Source: Varroa destructor
Lineage: Eukaryota > Arthropoda > Arachnida > Mesostigmata > Varroidae
Direction of reading: 5' to 3'
Length of the DNA stretch: 64,000 bases
Assembly (NCBI RefSeq): GCF_002443255.2
Contig: NW_019211460.1
Span: 25,030,882-25,094,881 of the forward strand
Positions 13,563 through 27,593 of this stretch are shown one piece after another. The notes under the pieces are model-generated. The model searched no databases and was not told where the DNA came from. It was given only the letters and a program-made list of their open reading frames with translations. Numbering within the stretch: position 1 is the first letter of the stretch; the number at the start of each line of letters is the position of its first letter. The translations under genes were made by a program, and so were the position numbers.

Positions 13563-13605
13563 ACAGCAACAACAACAACGACGACGACGACGACGACGAC
13601 GACGA
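13563..13605. repeat. (CAA)n-(CGA)n compound microsatellite
   Basis: CAA units pass into a pure CGA/GAC array. It gives poly-Asp and poly-Thr runs in overlapping plus frames, which explains the 160-170 codon frames seen here. Confidence 0.85.
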
Positions 13606-14420
13606 TCATGCGGGTAAATTCGAGGGTTCAGGATTGGCCTGTTGCTCTCGCTAGGAACAAAACGTCACCACCGACACTGGCGCCGCTTTTACGGTTGTTA
13701 CTATCGCAGGTGACGCTTGATGGGTTTAATAGAACGTAATCATTTTCAGGGGCAGAAGCAGTAGCGGCTACTGCCACAGCCGCTATAGATTAATAATGAT
13801 AATTACAAAATGATGCAATATCAGCAGGCAGCAGGAGCAGTCCGCATCGGGAAGAACATCGATTTGCTGTTGTGTATCCAGCTTTTCGCCGTCCGTTGTT
13901 CGAATTACTTCGCTGATCGTCGTCCTGTTGGGCCACTTTCTGTCTAATTGTCTGGTTGACATCCGTCCGGCCTTTACTTAATCGTTTCGAGAACTAAAAG
14001 CTTTTTCTGTTTCGTTCGGTCGTTCAAGGTACCGGAAAGCAAGATTCAAGAAGATAACAGATTCGAAGTGAATGTTGTTTTAAACTGATAGATCTTGCTG
14101 AAATGAGAATTGCAGATGGAAGGAAGAGAACACTTAGGATGGAACCGCGCGCCAGTTATGATATTGTACCATATTTATTATGCCAGTGGGCAACGCGATT
14201 AGTCGCGATCATGCTCGATGCAGTGTTGTCAACGTCATTGGTCGAAGGGGCAGTGGCACTATTCTGATGTGATCGGCGTTTCTTGCCGATTGGTGATCGG
14301 TCGATCTTTTTTCGTTGCCCATGTGGACAATTTGTGTATATTGTTAAATAATGAATCTGGTTTATTTAGCTCACAGTCAGTAGAAGTAACGAACCGAACG
14401 AAATTAGTGGAAATCGTAAT

Positions 14421-14440
14421 CGTCCGTCCGTCCGTCCGTC
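14421..14440. repeat. (CGTC)n microsatellite
   Basis: Five CGTC units. It is the complement of the GACG class of tetranucleotide. Confidence 0.75.
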
Positions 14441-16171
14441 TGACATGATCGGTCAAATGCCCCCTCAAAAAATAAGCAGACGAAGCGGTTCAGAAGGGAA
14501 AGCTTCCGCAAATTATAGTAATTATTATTGACTGGGAGATTTGTTGGCTGGCTGACGAAGCGGTAATGATAGTTTCTTTATTGTTGCGAGAAGAGACTTA
14601 GTACTATCTGCATTTGTCGACAGGCATGCTAATGTGGAGCGCTGTCGATAACTGAGACATTGAAGGTTGAATGAGTGGTGAGCCTTTTGGACCTATTTCG
14701 TCGAACGCCGTAAAGCGTAAGCCGAATCGTTGGTCCCTTATTGCGTGTTGATGAGGACCATTATCAGACTATTGTTATTACTGCGTAGTACAGTTACTAG
14801 AAGCACTAACGTAAGTAAGACAAACAGAGTCTGTTTGACGTTGCGTACGTCGATTATGTGGCAATACGCAAACTATGGATCTTTGGCCCGCGAACGAATT
14901 ATAATCATATCCCAATGTGAAAAGGATTTCATCGTCACCGGGGGAATGCTTTGATTACTATATTAGGCTATGCCGTCGGGTTACGTTTTCCGAGTCATGC
15001 CCAGGCTGATCGTCGCAATTTATCACAGTTCGCCAATTGGTTGTTGTTTTTTGCCGGCAGCAGCCTTGTAAAGATCACGTCAAAAGTTACACTCACTTTT
15101 AGTGCCCAGTTTCTGCACTGCAGTTCACCTTTCGTCCGAGTAAATAACCCGAAATACACATCACCATAATTGGGTCGGTTGGCAACAAATGTACGTTGCA
15201 TGTTTGCCTTAGTGGCATGGTTGCATATGAAACAACATTCGTGTGTCCATTTCGCTGTTGGGGGCATACATATCTTCTAAATTAAGCAGCGTCCCTTATG
15301 AATGTCTATGTGCTAAGCCTAGTCGCGCGATATACCTGATGTTGGTGGATCGCTGCAGCGTGTTTGCTCGTTAACGCGCTATATAGCAGCAACTCCTTGT
15401 CGCTATCTGCTGAGTTGAGCGGTATGCCTTCACCTACAAGGTGGTAAGGCGGAGGGCTCGTCGCCAGTTGAACTCAAGGAGCATCCATTGTGTGAACGGT
15501 AAACGGCGTCCTGCTGAGGCCGAGTCCTACTAAGGCTTACCTGAGTTTGAAACGGTCGCACCGTCAGCAATGCACGTTACAGTACACCATACGTGGCATT
15601 CCAGGTTCTATTCGCACCCTTTATCATGTACAGAAGCGGCAATCGCTCGCTAGCTGCGCCTGCGTAGCTTTTACAGCCTCTATGTCTTCTTAATATAGTA
15701 TGCAAGCCAACGAACAGCCGCCCACGCGTCCGCCGGCATTGTTGGCACCCTACCTAATCGTTTTGGCTACGGCACCCACGGCCGTCTGAAAGTTTGCCGC
15801 TGTGAACAGTGGAGAAAGATGTTAAGAATTCTGTATTTATTTTAGGCTTTAGATTGTACAGTGGTGACGCTGGCTGCTACTGCGGACGTTCTGACAGGTT
15901 GCTTATGCGTCGCTTAGTAGGCGGACGCCAACCTTCCCGTTCGGATAATTGTAGTGGCCTTTCTCACAAGGCTGATGAGAAAAATGGCGCTAAAGCATAT
16001 CGTCTGTTGTAGTCCGCTAGTTTGCCGTTCAAACCCTTGACAACAGTTGAGTGGGTGAGAGAGAGGCTGATGCGTGAAGCTTATCAACATCTGCTAGTAT
16101 TTACATCTACAGACAAGTGTAATGGCAAAGCAAGGGGGGGCAGATGGTCGGCAGGTTAGAACGAGACGCAT

Positions 16172-16186
16172 GCAGCAGCAGCAGCA
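16172..16186. repeat. (GCA)n microsatellite
   Basis: Five GCA units. Confidence 0.65.
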
Positions 16187-18994
16187 TCAGAATAGCGAAT
16201 TGCCGCAGCACTCCTGCGCCAAGAATAAGAACATCGACAGCGGGCCGCAGTTGCTAGAGAAATGTCTACGACTGTCGACGGTTTGGTCTCTCTCTCTTTC
16301 TTTATTTTCTACTCTCACACTGTTCTCCACAGTCGTCTCCACATCGTCGTCGTCGTCGACCAGCTTCAGGCTAGCTTCGATCATAGAGTCGTGAAATTTA
16401 CATAGTAGCACCATTTGCTGGTCATCCAAACCAGATGGACGACATCACAGCCTGATGATAAAGCGAACGCAGAAAGGACAGCATGGTATAATACAACCCC
16501 TGACAGACAGCGCTGCAGGCGCAAGAAATTCTCGAAAGCGTGTTCCCACAGAGAGCACCCCTACCTTCCTCACAGATGCTCTTTTTCTTCATATCCATTT
16601 CGCCTCTCTCTCTGGCAGTCTATTTTGTTCTTGTATTCCGCTGTCCGCTATTCGTGCGTAGGAACAGCAGTAGTGACACAACGGCACCGTTCTGTAGGAC
16701 GGCGGTTGCCCACAAAAACGTTCCTCCGCTTTTTATTTCTGTCCTTTACCGTCTTCCATCACTGTTGTGCTTCCTTCCACTCCGCGTTTAACCCACGGTT
16801 TAGATTCTTTTGTATGGTAAATTGCGGGGCAGACACATGGCATTTCAAGGTGCGAGGACTGTTCCAAGCGCCATCATGCGCTAAGTACTGATGCTTCTTT
16901 AACACCGGTGGCTCGGCGTTAGTATGAGGCCAACTCTTCATGCCGCAAACGGAATAGAGCACGTGATTAGCTATGTGAAGTGTGGGGTGAACGCTGTGTC
17001 ATCTACTTTCGATAGGAACTATTGCCATTTTTAGTTTTTTTGATCCCATAACCCATCTTTCACACAGTGATGGGCACTATGGGTCTATGGTCGATTGCCG
17101 TTCGAGATTCAGTGGACCGAAGCGTCTCCTAGCTAGATTAGCCGCTTAACGATTAACAACGGTGAGCACGAATGCGATAAATAAGATAAAGGCGCGATCT
17201 TGCCTCGACGGCAGCGGTTGACCTATCCTCTAAGTTTATTCATTTTAAACTTAAAAAGAACTTTATTGGTTCGGGGTTGATTATTATTATAAACTATAAT
17301 GCGTAATCCTGTTTCTAAAGCGTAACAATTTAAAATAAAGCAACTAAATGCTCTCTTATTGATTAAAACACGTGCTCCATCCGATAGGCCGTAATGGATA
17401 GTAGAGGTACTAGCATTTCAAGTATAACCTCGCTACGGTGCACTGTTGAACATCTTGTATGTTTACCAGTCAGAAGGACAAGCTTTCTTTTAATTATTAT
17501 CTACTATCTAGCGTACTGTCGTAACGTTTTAAACGAGTCAGCATCAAAGATGCCAGCTAGTATATATTTTCAGACTATATATACCATTTATAGGACCTTG
17601 TTTTGGGTAATATGCTTTGATTAATAATGTTGAGGTATTAAGCGGTGTTCATTTAGCCCTCGATGTGGAGGTCAAACCCCTCGCATTCTCTGTTTCATCC
17701 CATAGTTGTGTATCTATACAAGCACCGTTTCGATATAGAAAAATATACAGAAAAGTGCCCGACGTTGATTATCGTTTGCTCTTTGTTTGCTAGGCAACAA
17801 ACAGCATTCAGAGAGTTAATTTAATGGCATTTCTCATGGAAGTGGACCGCAGTTACTGTGGTGTGCCCGAAGTTCCTATTCGTTATTTACACTAAACCTT
17901 GCTAGATCTGACGGAATTTGCGTTGTCGCTTTCCGATTGTATCCACGCGCGAATTCAATACTGCCCCACTCAGAGGATACCCTATTAAACACACGTCCAC
18001 ATGCGGAAACATTTCTTCGACGGGCGCTCCCACAACGATTGTATCAAACGCAACCAGACGGAGCAATAAGCAAGGATGTATAATAAGAAGGGCACAGAGA
18101 ACCGTCCATCTGATATCGATAGCCTACAATTCAGCGATATCCTAAACACGTGTACAACGATTACTGCGGCACAGAATTGCAGGAACGAGAAAACTGCAGG
18201 TCACGGTGGCGACAGCAGAAGTGAAAACAATCAAGTATAACATATACATATCGGTCACGACAAACGTGAGTAAACGCCAATATCCAGCAGCTTATCATAC
18301 ATCAAGTAACAAAATGGCATAACACGTTACGTATTCGATACGGAGTGGTTGTACAAAGATGCACTCAACTGATGCGTTAAGGTGAATTGAAGGAAAGCGG
18401 TAAAGGAATAGGCAAACATTGACGCAAAAGGTAAGTTGGAATACACAACACAGTTGTTTCGGGCGTTGCGAAAGCTTTGCCTCGCGACATATAGCTCAAA
18501 CGAACGCGCCGTACCCGTTCCGAGCTATTGTGGATGCCTGAACATCAGATACGAAACGGACGTCACAAGAGAAAAGAACGAGCTTACTGGAGGCAAACTG
18601 AAAGGTTACTCTTGAAAACACTGGTATATTTTACTACCATATAGTAAACAAGGAGTGAACAAGTGTTGAGTCAGACTTTTGTCAGTGTTTTCTCCCCCTT
18701 ATAAAAGGTATATCGGCTTGTTTTATTATAATCTTTGCCGGGAACAACTATAGTTGATTGCTTTTGCAGCTAGCTAGTTGTTTTGCCACCCGTTGCTCAG
18801 TCTATTTGGGTCGGTGTTGAAACCGATTATGGAAGCGTTCTCACTCTTGTCCATGCGTTCACCCGCTTGACGCGTTATTCCTTCGCTGCTTAATTTCCCT
18901 CAGCATATAGAATGCTTTCGGTTGCTACGGCTACAACTCAATCCATGAACGCATCACGTCATTCATTGCCGCTGCTGTAAACTTTTCCTCGTCG

Positions 18995-19237
18995 TCAACG
19001 CGACCAGCTACGAAAAATGAGGTTGGGACACGGCCTCATTTTTCCGTCTAGTCTTTCGTTGCGTTTGTCATGGTCACCACGGCCTGCTAGTGTAGTCTTG
19101 CTGTCTCTCTTTGAACGCGACGAATAAGTAACTTGCTTACTCGAAGAACTTTGGCAGCCAGCGACGCTTGACTCTTGCACCAGTAGCAGTAACAGTAGGA
19201 GGCTGAAAAACGGGATAATAGTAACTAACTTCATCAT
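18995..19237 (-). other. Candidate small secreted-peptide ORF (unconfirmed)
   Basis: An 80-codon minus-strand frame begins with two consecutive ATG codons at 19237 and 19234, in a good invertebrate context (AAAATG). The N-terminus is signal-peptide-like: M-M-K, then a hydrophobic core with a run of leucines and Val-Gln, then small residues near SSVAGC. The mature part would be about 55 residues, basic and serine-rich, with dibasic sites (SKR, DKR) and one cysteine pair candidate. That layout resembles a peptide precursor. The leucine run may simply come from a repeat-like CTGTTACTGCTACTG stretch, and no family is recognised. It would lie within the presumed intron 3 on the same strand as the host gene. 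Chance is the default explanation. Confidence 0.15.
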
Positions 19238-19550
19238 TTTGTTTTTTGTCGCTGCCACTGCTAGCCGCTGTCGTCATCTTTATCGTATTCGTCAACAACA
19301 GCGGCGGCATAAGGATGCTGCTGGTGCTGGGGCGGTTGCTACTGGTCTGAAGTACATGTTCCTGTCGCTGATGACAAAAACAGCGAGATGGAGAGCAGGC
19401 GGCCGTACCGCCAGCGTCTGCGGCAATAGCAACACGATTAACATCAATACCATTATCATCTTCATCGTCATGGTCATTACCATCATGATAATCGCATCGG
19501 TCGACGGGGGATAACGAAAACAATCAGGTGGATGGTACAAGATCAACAAT

Positions 19551-19572
19551 GACGACGACGACGACGACGACA
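19551..19572. repeat. (GAC)n microsatellite
   Basis: Seven GAC units. Confidence 0.8.
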
Positions 19573-22500
19573 ACGGATACAACAGTGATGATGAGGATGA
19601 TAAGCACTGTGACGTAGCGATGGCAAAAAGCGCTGACGGACTGCCCGCGATGGGGTGACCAACGAACCCTGAGTAGCAATCAGAGACCAGAGACTAGCGA
19701 CGACGGCAGCGTCGTCACAATCACCCTGGCCCCGTCGCAGAGGCCACAGCCTATACTGAAGCCGGCAGCGAGTCGCGGCTGCAGCTTGAGCCAATCTCGT
19801 TGGAAAGCTCTTACTGTTGCTGTTTAACGACTTATTACCGTCGTAGTTGTCGTCATTGTCGACTTTCGCTTCTGCTGTTGCCACAACTGCTAATTAAGGA
19901 AGCGACGAGGTTGATGTTGGTATTCGGAGATTTGTAGGGCAGTGAGAAGGCGGCAACCTGGCAACAGCCAGCACTGCTCTCAGACTTCGAGATGAACAAA
20001 AAGCACCACTGAAAGCGTGGCGCTGGTGGAACTCGACAAATGACGTTTTCGCTTTAACAGCACCAGTAACCAGGATGATACGGAGGTAAACACAACTATA
20101 CTGCTGTGGGTGGCACTATTAGTTCTATTGGCGACTGCTGAGTCTATGCGCTGAAAGGACAGGGAAGGTAAGAGGTAACAACTTAACCTTGAAAGTGAAT
20201 TTTGCTGATCAAGCAAGGCAGCGGCCTTCGGCAGCGAAAGATTCATATCGATTTTGAAAGCTGATTTTTTGCTTAGAATTTTTTCTGGAACTTTTCGTGT
20301 CATGGCGTTTTTTAATATACATTAGCATTAGGCTGAAGTAATACAATGACAGGGTGCTTGCCGCGCAAGCAACTCGTAGCCACTTAGACGAGTGCGCTCA
20401 CGAAAAACTATTGTATATAACTGCGTCAAAACAACTTAAAGCCACTTGATGCAATGGAGCCTTCGCAAAGCGATGTGCACATAAGCCTTTAAGGCTGATC
20501 TACTTACCAAGAAAAAATGAGGCACGACAGCGATTCTTGTCTGACAAGGGCCAGCTACCTTTGTCGCCAGAAGAAGTACAAGAATCTTGTTGTCGTTGGG
20601 GTGCTCCAGGACAGGGAGGTCCCTCGCTCAGGTCTAATTATGCGCCTACGTCTGTGTCTCTTTTCACGAGCACATGTACGTTACGGAACACGGCCGAGGA
20701 CTAGAGTCGATACCAAGAGTCTATACCTAACCAATATATATGAGTAGACTCCGGAAAAACTGTCATTTCCAAGCTAGCTCAAAAATTCTTAGAGAAAAGA
20801 AAAAACGCGGCAAGAAAAAAGCATGTGTGGGCGTAGCTGGCCGCAGATGCTGTTCAAGAATTGCATGGCGGCAAGGGGCTAAACGAGGTAAGGTTGCTGT
20901 TAAACACGTATATATGGGAAGGAGGCGTGTAAAGAAAGGAACTAAGGGTGTGACCGAATCAGCTATACCAGCACGATCGTAAGTTCTACCACTACTACCA
21001 CTGCTACTATGGGATCCTATCTCTCGTTGTGCAAAGTTCGGTGCAGACAGAAAATGAGGCAACATTCGAAGAACACGCCGGAGGTGGGGGACAAGTATGT
21101 AGTGGTAGCAGTAGTCAGAATAAAGTAGGGGATGTAGGAATAATCGGGGTTGACTGGTCGAACTCTTCGAAGACATAGAGCACGTTGCCCTTTAATATCT
21201 CTCACGCATGCTATTGGCTCGTTTTTCCATATAAATGCTACCCCGAAGACATTTGCTTCGAAGAGCCTCTCTTAGGAACTCGTTTTGTTTGTTCCGACCT
21301 CCTTACGAACATGAGACCCAAATTCCCTCTAGAGTACCGCCAGTTGATCCAACCGAGCCTTTGAAACCACAGGACTCTAATTTGGACAGAGCTTACCTAT
21401 TTTGAAGGTTTTGTTTCAAACGTAGATCCTTCCTTACTATAGGCCCTATTTTCGTTTTTCTACTTGTATAACCTCATGATATCTGACTAAGAATATGTAT
21501 ACTAGGACTTAATAGTAATACTAGGACTTATAAACAAATTTTTTCGTGACATACTGACAGCATTATTCCTCGAAATAAACAGATTTTCAGGGGAAATTTG
21601 TGGCCGTTTCCTTAAAGCTGCACACATATGTATGTATCTAATTTGGCAAAAAAACAACACATTTTAAAATTATTCTAGTTCTCAGGTAGCGTAGGCACTT
21701 TTCACTACACATATATACACAGAGGAAAGTTTTATAACTATTTCCCTGTTCATTACAGTCGATTTGACGGATCGAAAAGTTGGCCTGTTTCTCCGTCTTG
21801 TACTTTCGACGTCGTTCTTTCTTCAACATCAGCAAATGATCTTTCGGTTTCCATCTATAGCCAACCAGATGTTTCTGATCCCTGAGGGCTTAAATGCGCG
21901 TATAGCATACGCAATCTGAGCAACAACTGTTCGTCTACAGCCTGAAACCTTGTGACCCCTTCAAGCGGTCATTTCCTAATAGACGGATAGTTCATCGTAG
22001 AAAAAAACCACTTGTTGGGTAGACTCTACAACATTACACGGACCCTGTCTGTATGGATAAGGGCAGTAAAGACAGCAACGCGTACGCACGTGCACTCTAG
22101 GTTCGTCAGAGAAAATGGACCTCCCTCGGAGTTCCTATTATCCAGTCATAGCATCGCACCACGCGAGAGAGCGAACCGTCATCTCTAGTCCATACTCACA
22201 TTCTCGCCGCCCCCGCCACCGAAGTCATCATATTCAAATCGTAGGGCCCAAGAGGTCTGCCCCTGTACGTCCTTTCAGAACCCCTATTTCTGCGACTTCG
22301 GACAGGCGGATGTGCCAAAGCTGCCCCATCGACCGGTGCGCACCAATATATACTGCATTTCATTTCGTTCTGTCATGTTATGCCTATGACCGGTCGACAT
22401 CGTTACCGTTATCATCGTAGTCGTCCTCATGGCCATCATTAGCGCGGACATAGAATATCGACAAAACTCGACGCTGTGCAGTGTGAAGAGTAAACGAGAA

Positions 22501-23517
22501 AGCAGGAGAGAGGGCGGGAAGGTAGAATAATCGTCATTCGAATTTGCTGTTTGAACGATGTTCGTTGTTAGTATCCGCCGGCGGCCCGAATGTTACAAGA
22601 CACTGGTGTACGCCACTACCAGACGCTGGGCATACGACTATCGAAGCTGGTACATGACACCGCGACGTTTTAGCTTTCGAGAAAGTAGCGTACGAGCAAG
22701 CGAAGGACTAGTGCACAAGGCGGCGTGTGCCGTAGACAAAAAAAAAAATATGCAAATAAGTCACCAATGCCCACCGTCGTCATCTTCGTCATCGACATCT
22801 CGTTGCATCTAACAGATGATGGTTTACTCAACAAAAAGAAGACGATGAAAAGAAGGGCGAACAGCGAACGGTGCACGAAGAGCGGAGCGCGAGCAACCAC
22901 CGAACACAATAATCAACCAGCGCCAAGAGACAGCTAAAAGATGATCGTGACCCCCGGCGATATCATCGAACATCGATGATCAGCCGCCCCGCGCTGGTCC
23001 GACGTTGATGGTTGAGCGGTAGAGGAGATCGAAGTACTAGCGAATCATAGGGCCGGGGATCTTCCCATCGCACATCGACGGCGTGGACTGAGAAGGGCGG
23101 CGTTGCTAGTGGTGATGGTAGCGTCGAAGGTAATCATATCATCTGACGCTTACCGTGTTTGTTCCAGATACTGACACGAAGGGCGGAGACGCAGATCGGG
23201 AACAAGCCAAGGAAAAGTAAAGGATTCGAGTAAAATCGAGCTGCAATTGTTTTTATCAACCAACCATAACAGATGAAACTGTAAAAATTATGTTTATGTA
23301 TTTCTGATTAGCTAAAGAGTGAGCCATTTATACTGGCACTTATAAAGGCCGTTTTGGTAATGGTCAAGGGACGGTATCTATGAGTAACGTAAACAGAAAA
23401 TATAAGTAATAGGAGTAATATTTATAATATTCGATGCGTATACAGAAAGTATATAGAACAAGCAAATGTTCGTGCTTTTTCCTCGGCACCAACTGCAGTT
23501 ACTTATTATTGATGATA

Positions 23518-23617
23518 NNNNNNNNNNNNNNNNNNNNNNNNNNNNNNNNNNNNNNNNNNNNNNNNNNNNNNNNNNNNNNNNNNNNNNNNNNNNNNNNNNN
23601 NNNNNNNNNNNNNNNNN
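23518..23617. other. Assembly gap, 100 N
   Basis: Exactly 100 N, which usually marks a gap of unknown length. The right edge is a TA dinucleotide array (23618-23628) and the left edge ends in GATGATA, so a long AT microsatellite probably broke the assembly. The true length is unknown, so missing sequence, even an exon, could be hidden here. Confidence 0.98.
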
Positions 23618-24809
23618 TATATATATATAGACAAAGCAGAAGGGAAATATACGATAGTTATAGGTACGTGGTATACATTTATAATGATAACACTGCTATT
23701 GGGCGCATGCGAAACTATTTTACTTGCCATTTCTTCTTTTTTCTTTACTAGCTTCACTGTTCCTTGTTAATTAATCATACACGAAAGTAATAGAAAAAAG
23801 ACGCTCTATGGTTATGTTAGTGATGCCCAGTATGGCTGGAATCTCTGTCTGATAGATGATACACGTTGTGATACAAACATTTCGCCCAATACCACTGGTC
23901 GAGATACTCATGCTGTATAACATCTTTAGGATAAAAGTACGAAAAAATAATAATAATAAATCGTTCTTCAATAGCACGTTAGCTTAAATCGCTCCGCTAG
24001 CACTCTGCGTCGACGACGCTACGCATGGCTGTCGTAGTGGTAATAAAAATAGTTTACTAGCGCCCGTTGTTCTTCAAGCCCGCTTCGACAGAACTGGCTT
24101 TAGCCCCTTCTTTAGCCTAAAGCCATCCCGTCCTCTACGAGCTCCTTCCTTTTCAAATCGTCATCTTTGCGCTTGTATCAGGCTATCACTCACCTACCGA
24201 TAAAGTAAATGATGCCAATAATAACACTCGTACAATTGAAAACACATTTTATCTTATAACAATAAGGATGGTAATCATTTAACGATGAAGTCATTCTGCT
24301 TTTATTGTCTTTCGACGAGCGAACAGCACCGCACATAGCTTGTAAAGCTAGCTCACAACTAGGAGCCGATGGATTCTGTACGATGGACACAGACAGCCAG
24401 GTAGACCGAGGGACGATGATACCAGATGGCTATTGGTTGTGTTTATATGTTGATGTCTGTTTCTATTTACCCCTGGCATTGTCACTTCTTCACTGAAACA
24501 GTGTTCTTGTTCTTGTTATTATAATTGTCGTTATTGCTGTTATTGTCATCGTCGTATTATCCGCCGAATCTTCATACCAGTGTGATGATGTAGCTGCTTA
24601 TTGCACCACCAACCGTCAGCAGCAGATAGTGCACAGAGTCTCCATGCAGGGCTTTGCCAGCAGGTAGCAGTTCTTCTCTCTAACCTACTGCTGCCATTAT
24701 CCCCTTGGGGGGTTGCGCCTTCCCTCTGGAGGACGCAGGAGGACGATGACGACGACGAAAGCTTCCCCGTTTCGCGACTTCTCTACTGCTGCTTCAAGCA
24801 TTCGCGTCT

Positions 24810-24811
<2 letters not shown>

Positions 24812-24840
<29 letters not shown>
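24812..24840. repeat. (CT)n microsatellite
   Basis: About 14 CT units, uninterrupted. Confidence 0.85.
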
Positions 24841-24842
<2 letters not shown>

Positions 24843-27577
24843 GAAAGCGTCAAGCCAGCGTCCAGAGAGGTAGGAACACGAAAGGGAGCCTAGGCTGTTG
24901 GATATACTCATCGCGGTCTAACCGTGTCGTCGTTGTTCTCTCCCAACCAACCCTAAGAAAGTACTAAGAGTGCGCCAGCAGTACCAGCATGTACTCCCAC
25001 CATAGCACCCTTCCTAGCACACGACAGGTCTACGGTGATGTTATGTGCTTTCTGCCGGCTTGCCTAGCCGCCCGGTCGGGTTCCTCGCCGCTGGAACAGA
25101 GCCCTTGGCTTATGGGGAAGGGTATCAGAGGATGGGGGCAACAAGCGAAAGAAGGCCGAGGGATGAGGTACGCACGAGGTATTGGGTTGGGGTGCCTGTG
25201 CAAGACGGTAATGCAGTGTCAAACCACGCCATCATCTCAGCAAGCAAGCACCAGGTAGGGAGGAGGCAGGCGGAATCGGTTGTGGTATCCTGCTGCCGAT
25301 GTTAGTGTAACTTTGCTACATAGCTCCTCCGACCCAGGCTCCCGTGGTGTTTCGCCAAGCTGCACTTCGTCCCTATCCATTCTCTCACTTTTTGCGGCTG
25401 CCGTTGTCGCCTCATCCTCTATCTAAGTCTGCCTCATGACGACCCGGGCCACAGCAGCCGGTTACGCTTGCCTCACTGCTGATGAATTTGGCTGGGACAC
25501 GCCACCATTTCGACAAGCAGCTAGCAGGGTCGGACCGGGCAGCCAAGCGAGCAGGCGCCAGCAGCAGCAGCTGGAGGCTGAACGACGCGGACATCAGCGG
25601 CGAAGCCGGCTTCGGCAGCAGTCTTTACATTACTCCGCCAGTCTACTCGTACTCGACCTATTCATGTGCCTACTACATACATCTCTGCCTACCTGCCTGC
25701 CTACCAGCGGACCAACCTTGGCACTACTCACCTATCCTATTCTCCCCACCTGCGTTTGACTCACAAACTTAGACCACTCGGCTTGCTTAGGTGAGGTCTG
25801 CAAAACGTGCAGTAGCAGAGAAATAGACGACAGAATTGGGGCTCTAGCGACGCGAAGGAGCAACGACGGATGGGTAGCAAAGTCCGTTTTTAGACAGTCG
25901 AGCTTGGTCGCAGCTAACGTTCAGGCCTGGCTGGCGCTTTTGCGCGAGAACCGACGTCCAGTATATGCAGTTCAGTGTCCAACGCTTAGCTCCTTTCCCA
26001 GAAAGCCAGCAAGAGTCATACCCAATAGGCCGCAGCATGTCGTTGCGGTTCGTCCTTCGAAGAAAGTAGCGGAGCCTTAGGTCCATGCAGCACGTCGCAT
26101 CTTTATGCCATGGCCTCTCGCGATACATACATACGTACAACCAGGAATGTACGCTGTTCCTGAGCATTTTTCTTGAAAGTACAAAGAAAATTATGTAATT
26201 TGGGTACTCGTTCCTCTTTTATGTGCTATGCGGTTACGGATAGGTACTCATAGCATAGTAGTATACATTCAAGTACGCTGTGAAGTAGCTAGCTTAGGTT
26301 TTTATCTGGCTATACATACTTTGCTATGTAGCTAGGTAGCCAGATATACGAACAAAGCAAGAAGATACAACGTACCCGTTGTATAAGCATGGCCTGATAT
26401 GTAAGTAGGCAAAGAGCGAGAGCTCCAAGCAAAACCGAAAAGATTCAATTTGTGTTTTACGACTCAGGCAATGACAGCATTGAAAAGAAATACATTTTTT
26501 TTTACGCTGACATATGCCCTGGAAGTAGTTCTGCAAACGACTAAGGTCGAACTGTGAGAACCCGAAGCATTGACGATTCCCACGTTCGGAAACACAGGAC
26601 CGTTATTTAACGCAGACACCCGGTAGGTGCAAGCCTCAACAGCAATCAGCAGAGACTAGTCATAGCAATATACAGTGGATAAAACGAGTAAATCGCTTCT
26701 CGACGCAATACGGCCACTGACAATAAGAGGGGGCCAAATTCTAAGGAGCAACCGTAGCGGCGGTGGCGGCAGAGTGCGCCGCGGCTGTCCTAGTAGCTGC
26801 TAATAAGTGCGTTAGCAGTGGCAGTAAATGCATTTGTACATCTATAGATATCAGTAGGGCATCTGTGTCAGGGCGCCGCGCATTTTTTATTCCCTGTCAT
26901 TCATCCATTGAGACAGCAGCAGCAACGACAGCAGGACATTTCGCCGAGCAAGAGCAACAGGAACGATGACAACAAAACTAGCATTTAAGCAGGTAGTAAG
27001 CGTAGTTGGTTCCTTTCAGCGTGCATCATCTGTGCCCATTTAGCACAACACACATGGCGGCAGCACGTGCCCGTCAGCAATGCCCGGCTAGCTTAACAGC
27101 GATCGAACATATGATCGGGCCTACACTCCTTCCTTCCCGCTTCCTTAGCCGTCCCCGTTTCACACGTTTGCGTTTCTGGCGCGATAACGCTTTCTGTAGA
27201 GTAGCTAAATATTTTCGTATGTCTGTACATCGATTAGTATTATTTCTTCTGCCTCTCTTTTTCGATAACGGCGCCAGGACAGCCTTCCGCAGTCTCCATC
27301 GCAACTGGTTTGCACAGTTCCCGCTAGAGATGTCGCAAAAACCGGAGCTCTTGCGAAAGCAACGAAGTTCTTTCCTTCAATACAGCAGTCGCATGCGACG
27401 TATTATTGTAGGCACAGTCGAGCTGACGCTTATAGTGTTACGGCCCTCTATAGACCTTGACCCTACCAGAGGCGCCAGTAAGTGAATCTATAATAGCTTA
27501 GTCTTCAGTTCTCTTCGTATGTGTGTGTATTTGGCCCCTATATGCTTCCCTGTATTGGTACCCGCATGCGTGAATGA

Positions 27578-27593
27578 GTGTGTGTGTGTGTGT
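27578..27593. repeat. (GT)n microsatellite
   Basis: About eight GT units. Confidence 0.75.

Noticed and set aside
13129..13739. Three overlapping plus-strand frames of 98-170 codons
   Set aside because: All three phases are open at once here because of low stop density and the CGA array; no frame is favoured and nothing is recognised.
27006..27485. 159-codon plus-strand frame
   Set aside because: Non-repetitive but basic and featureless. A few frames of this size are expected by chance in 64 kb read in six frames.
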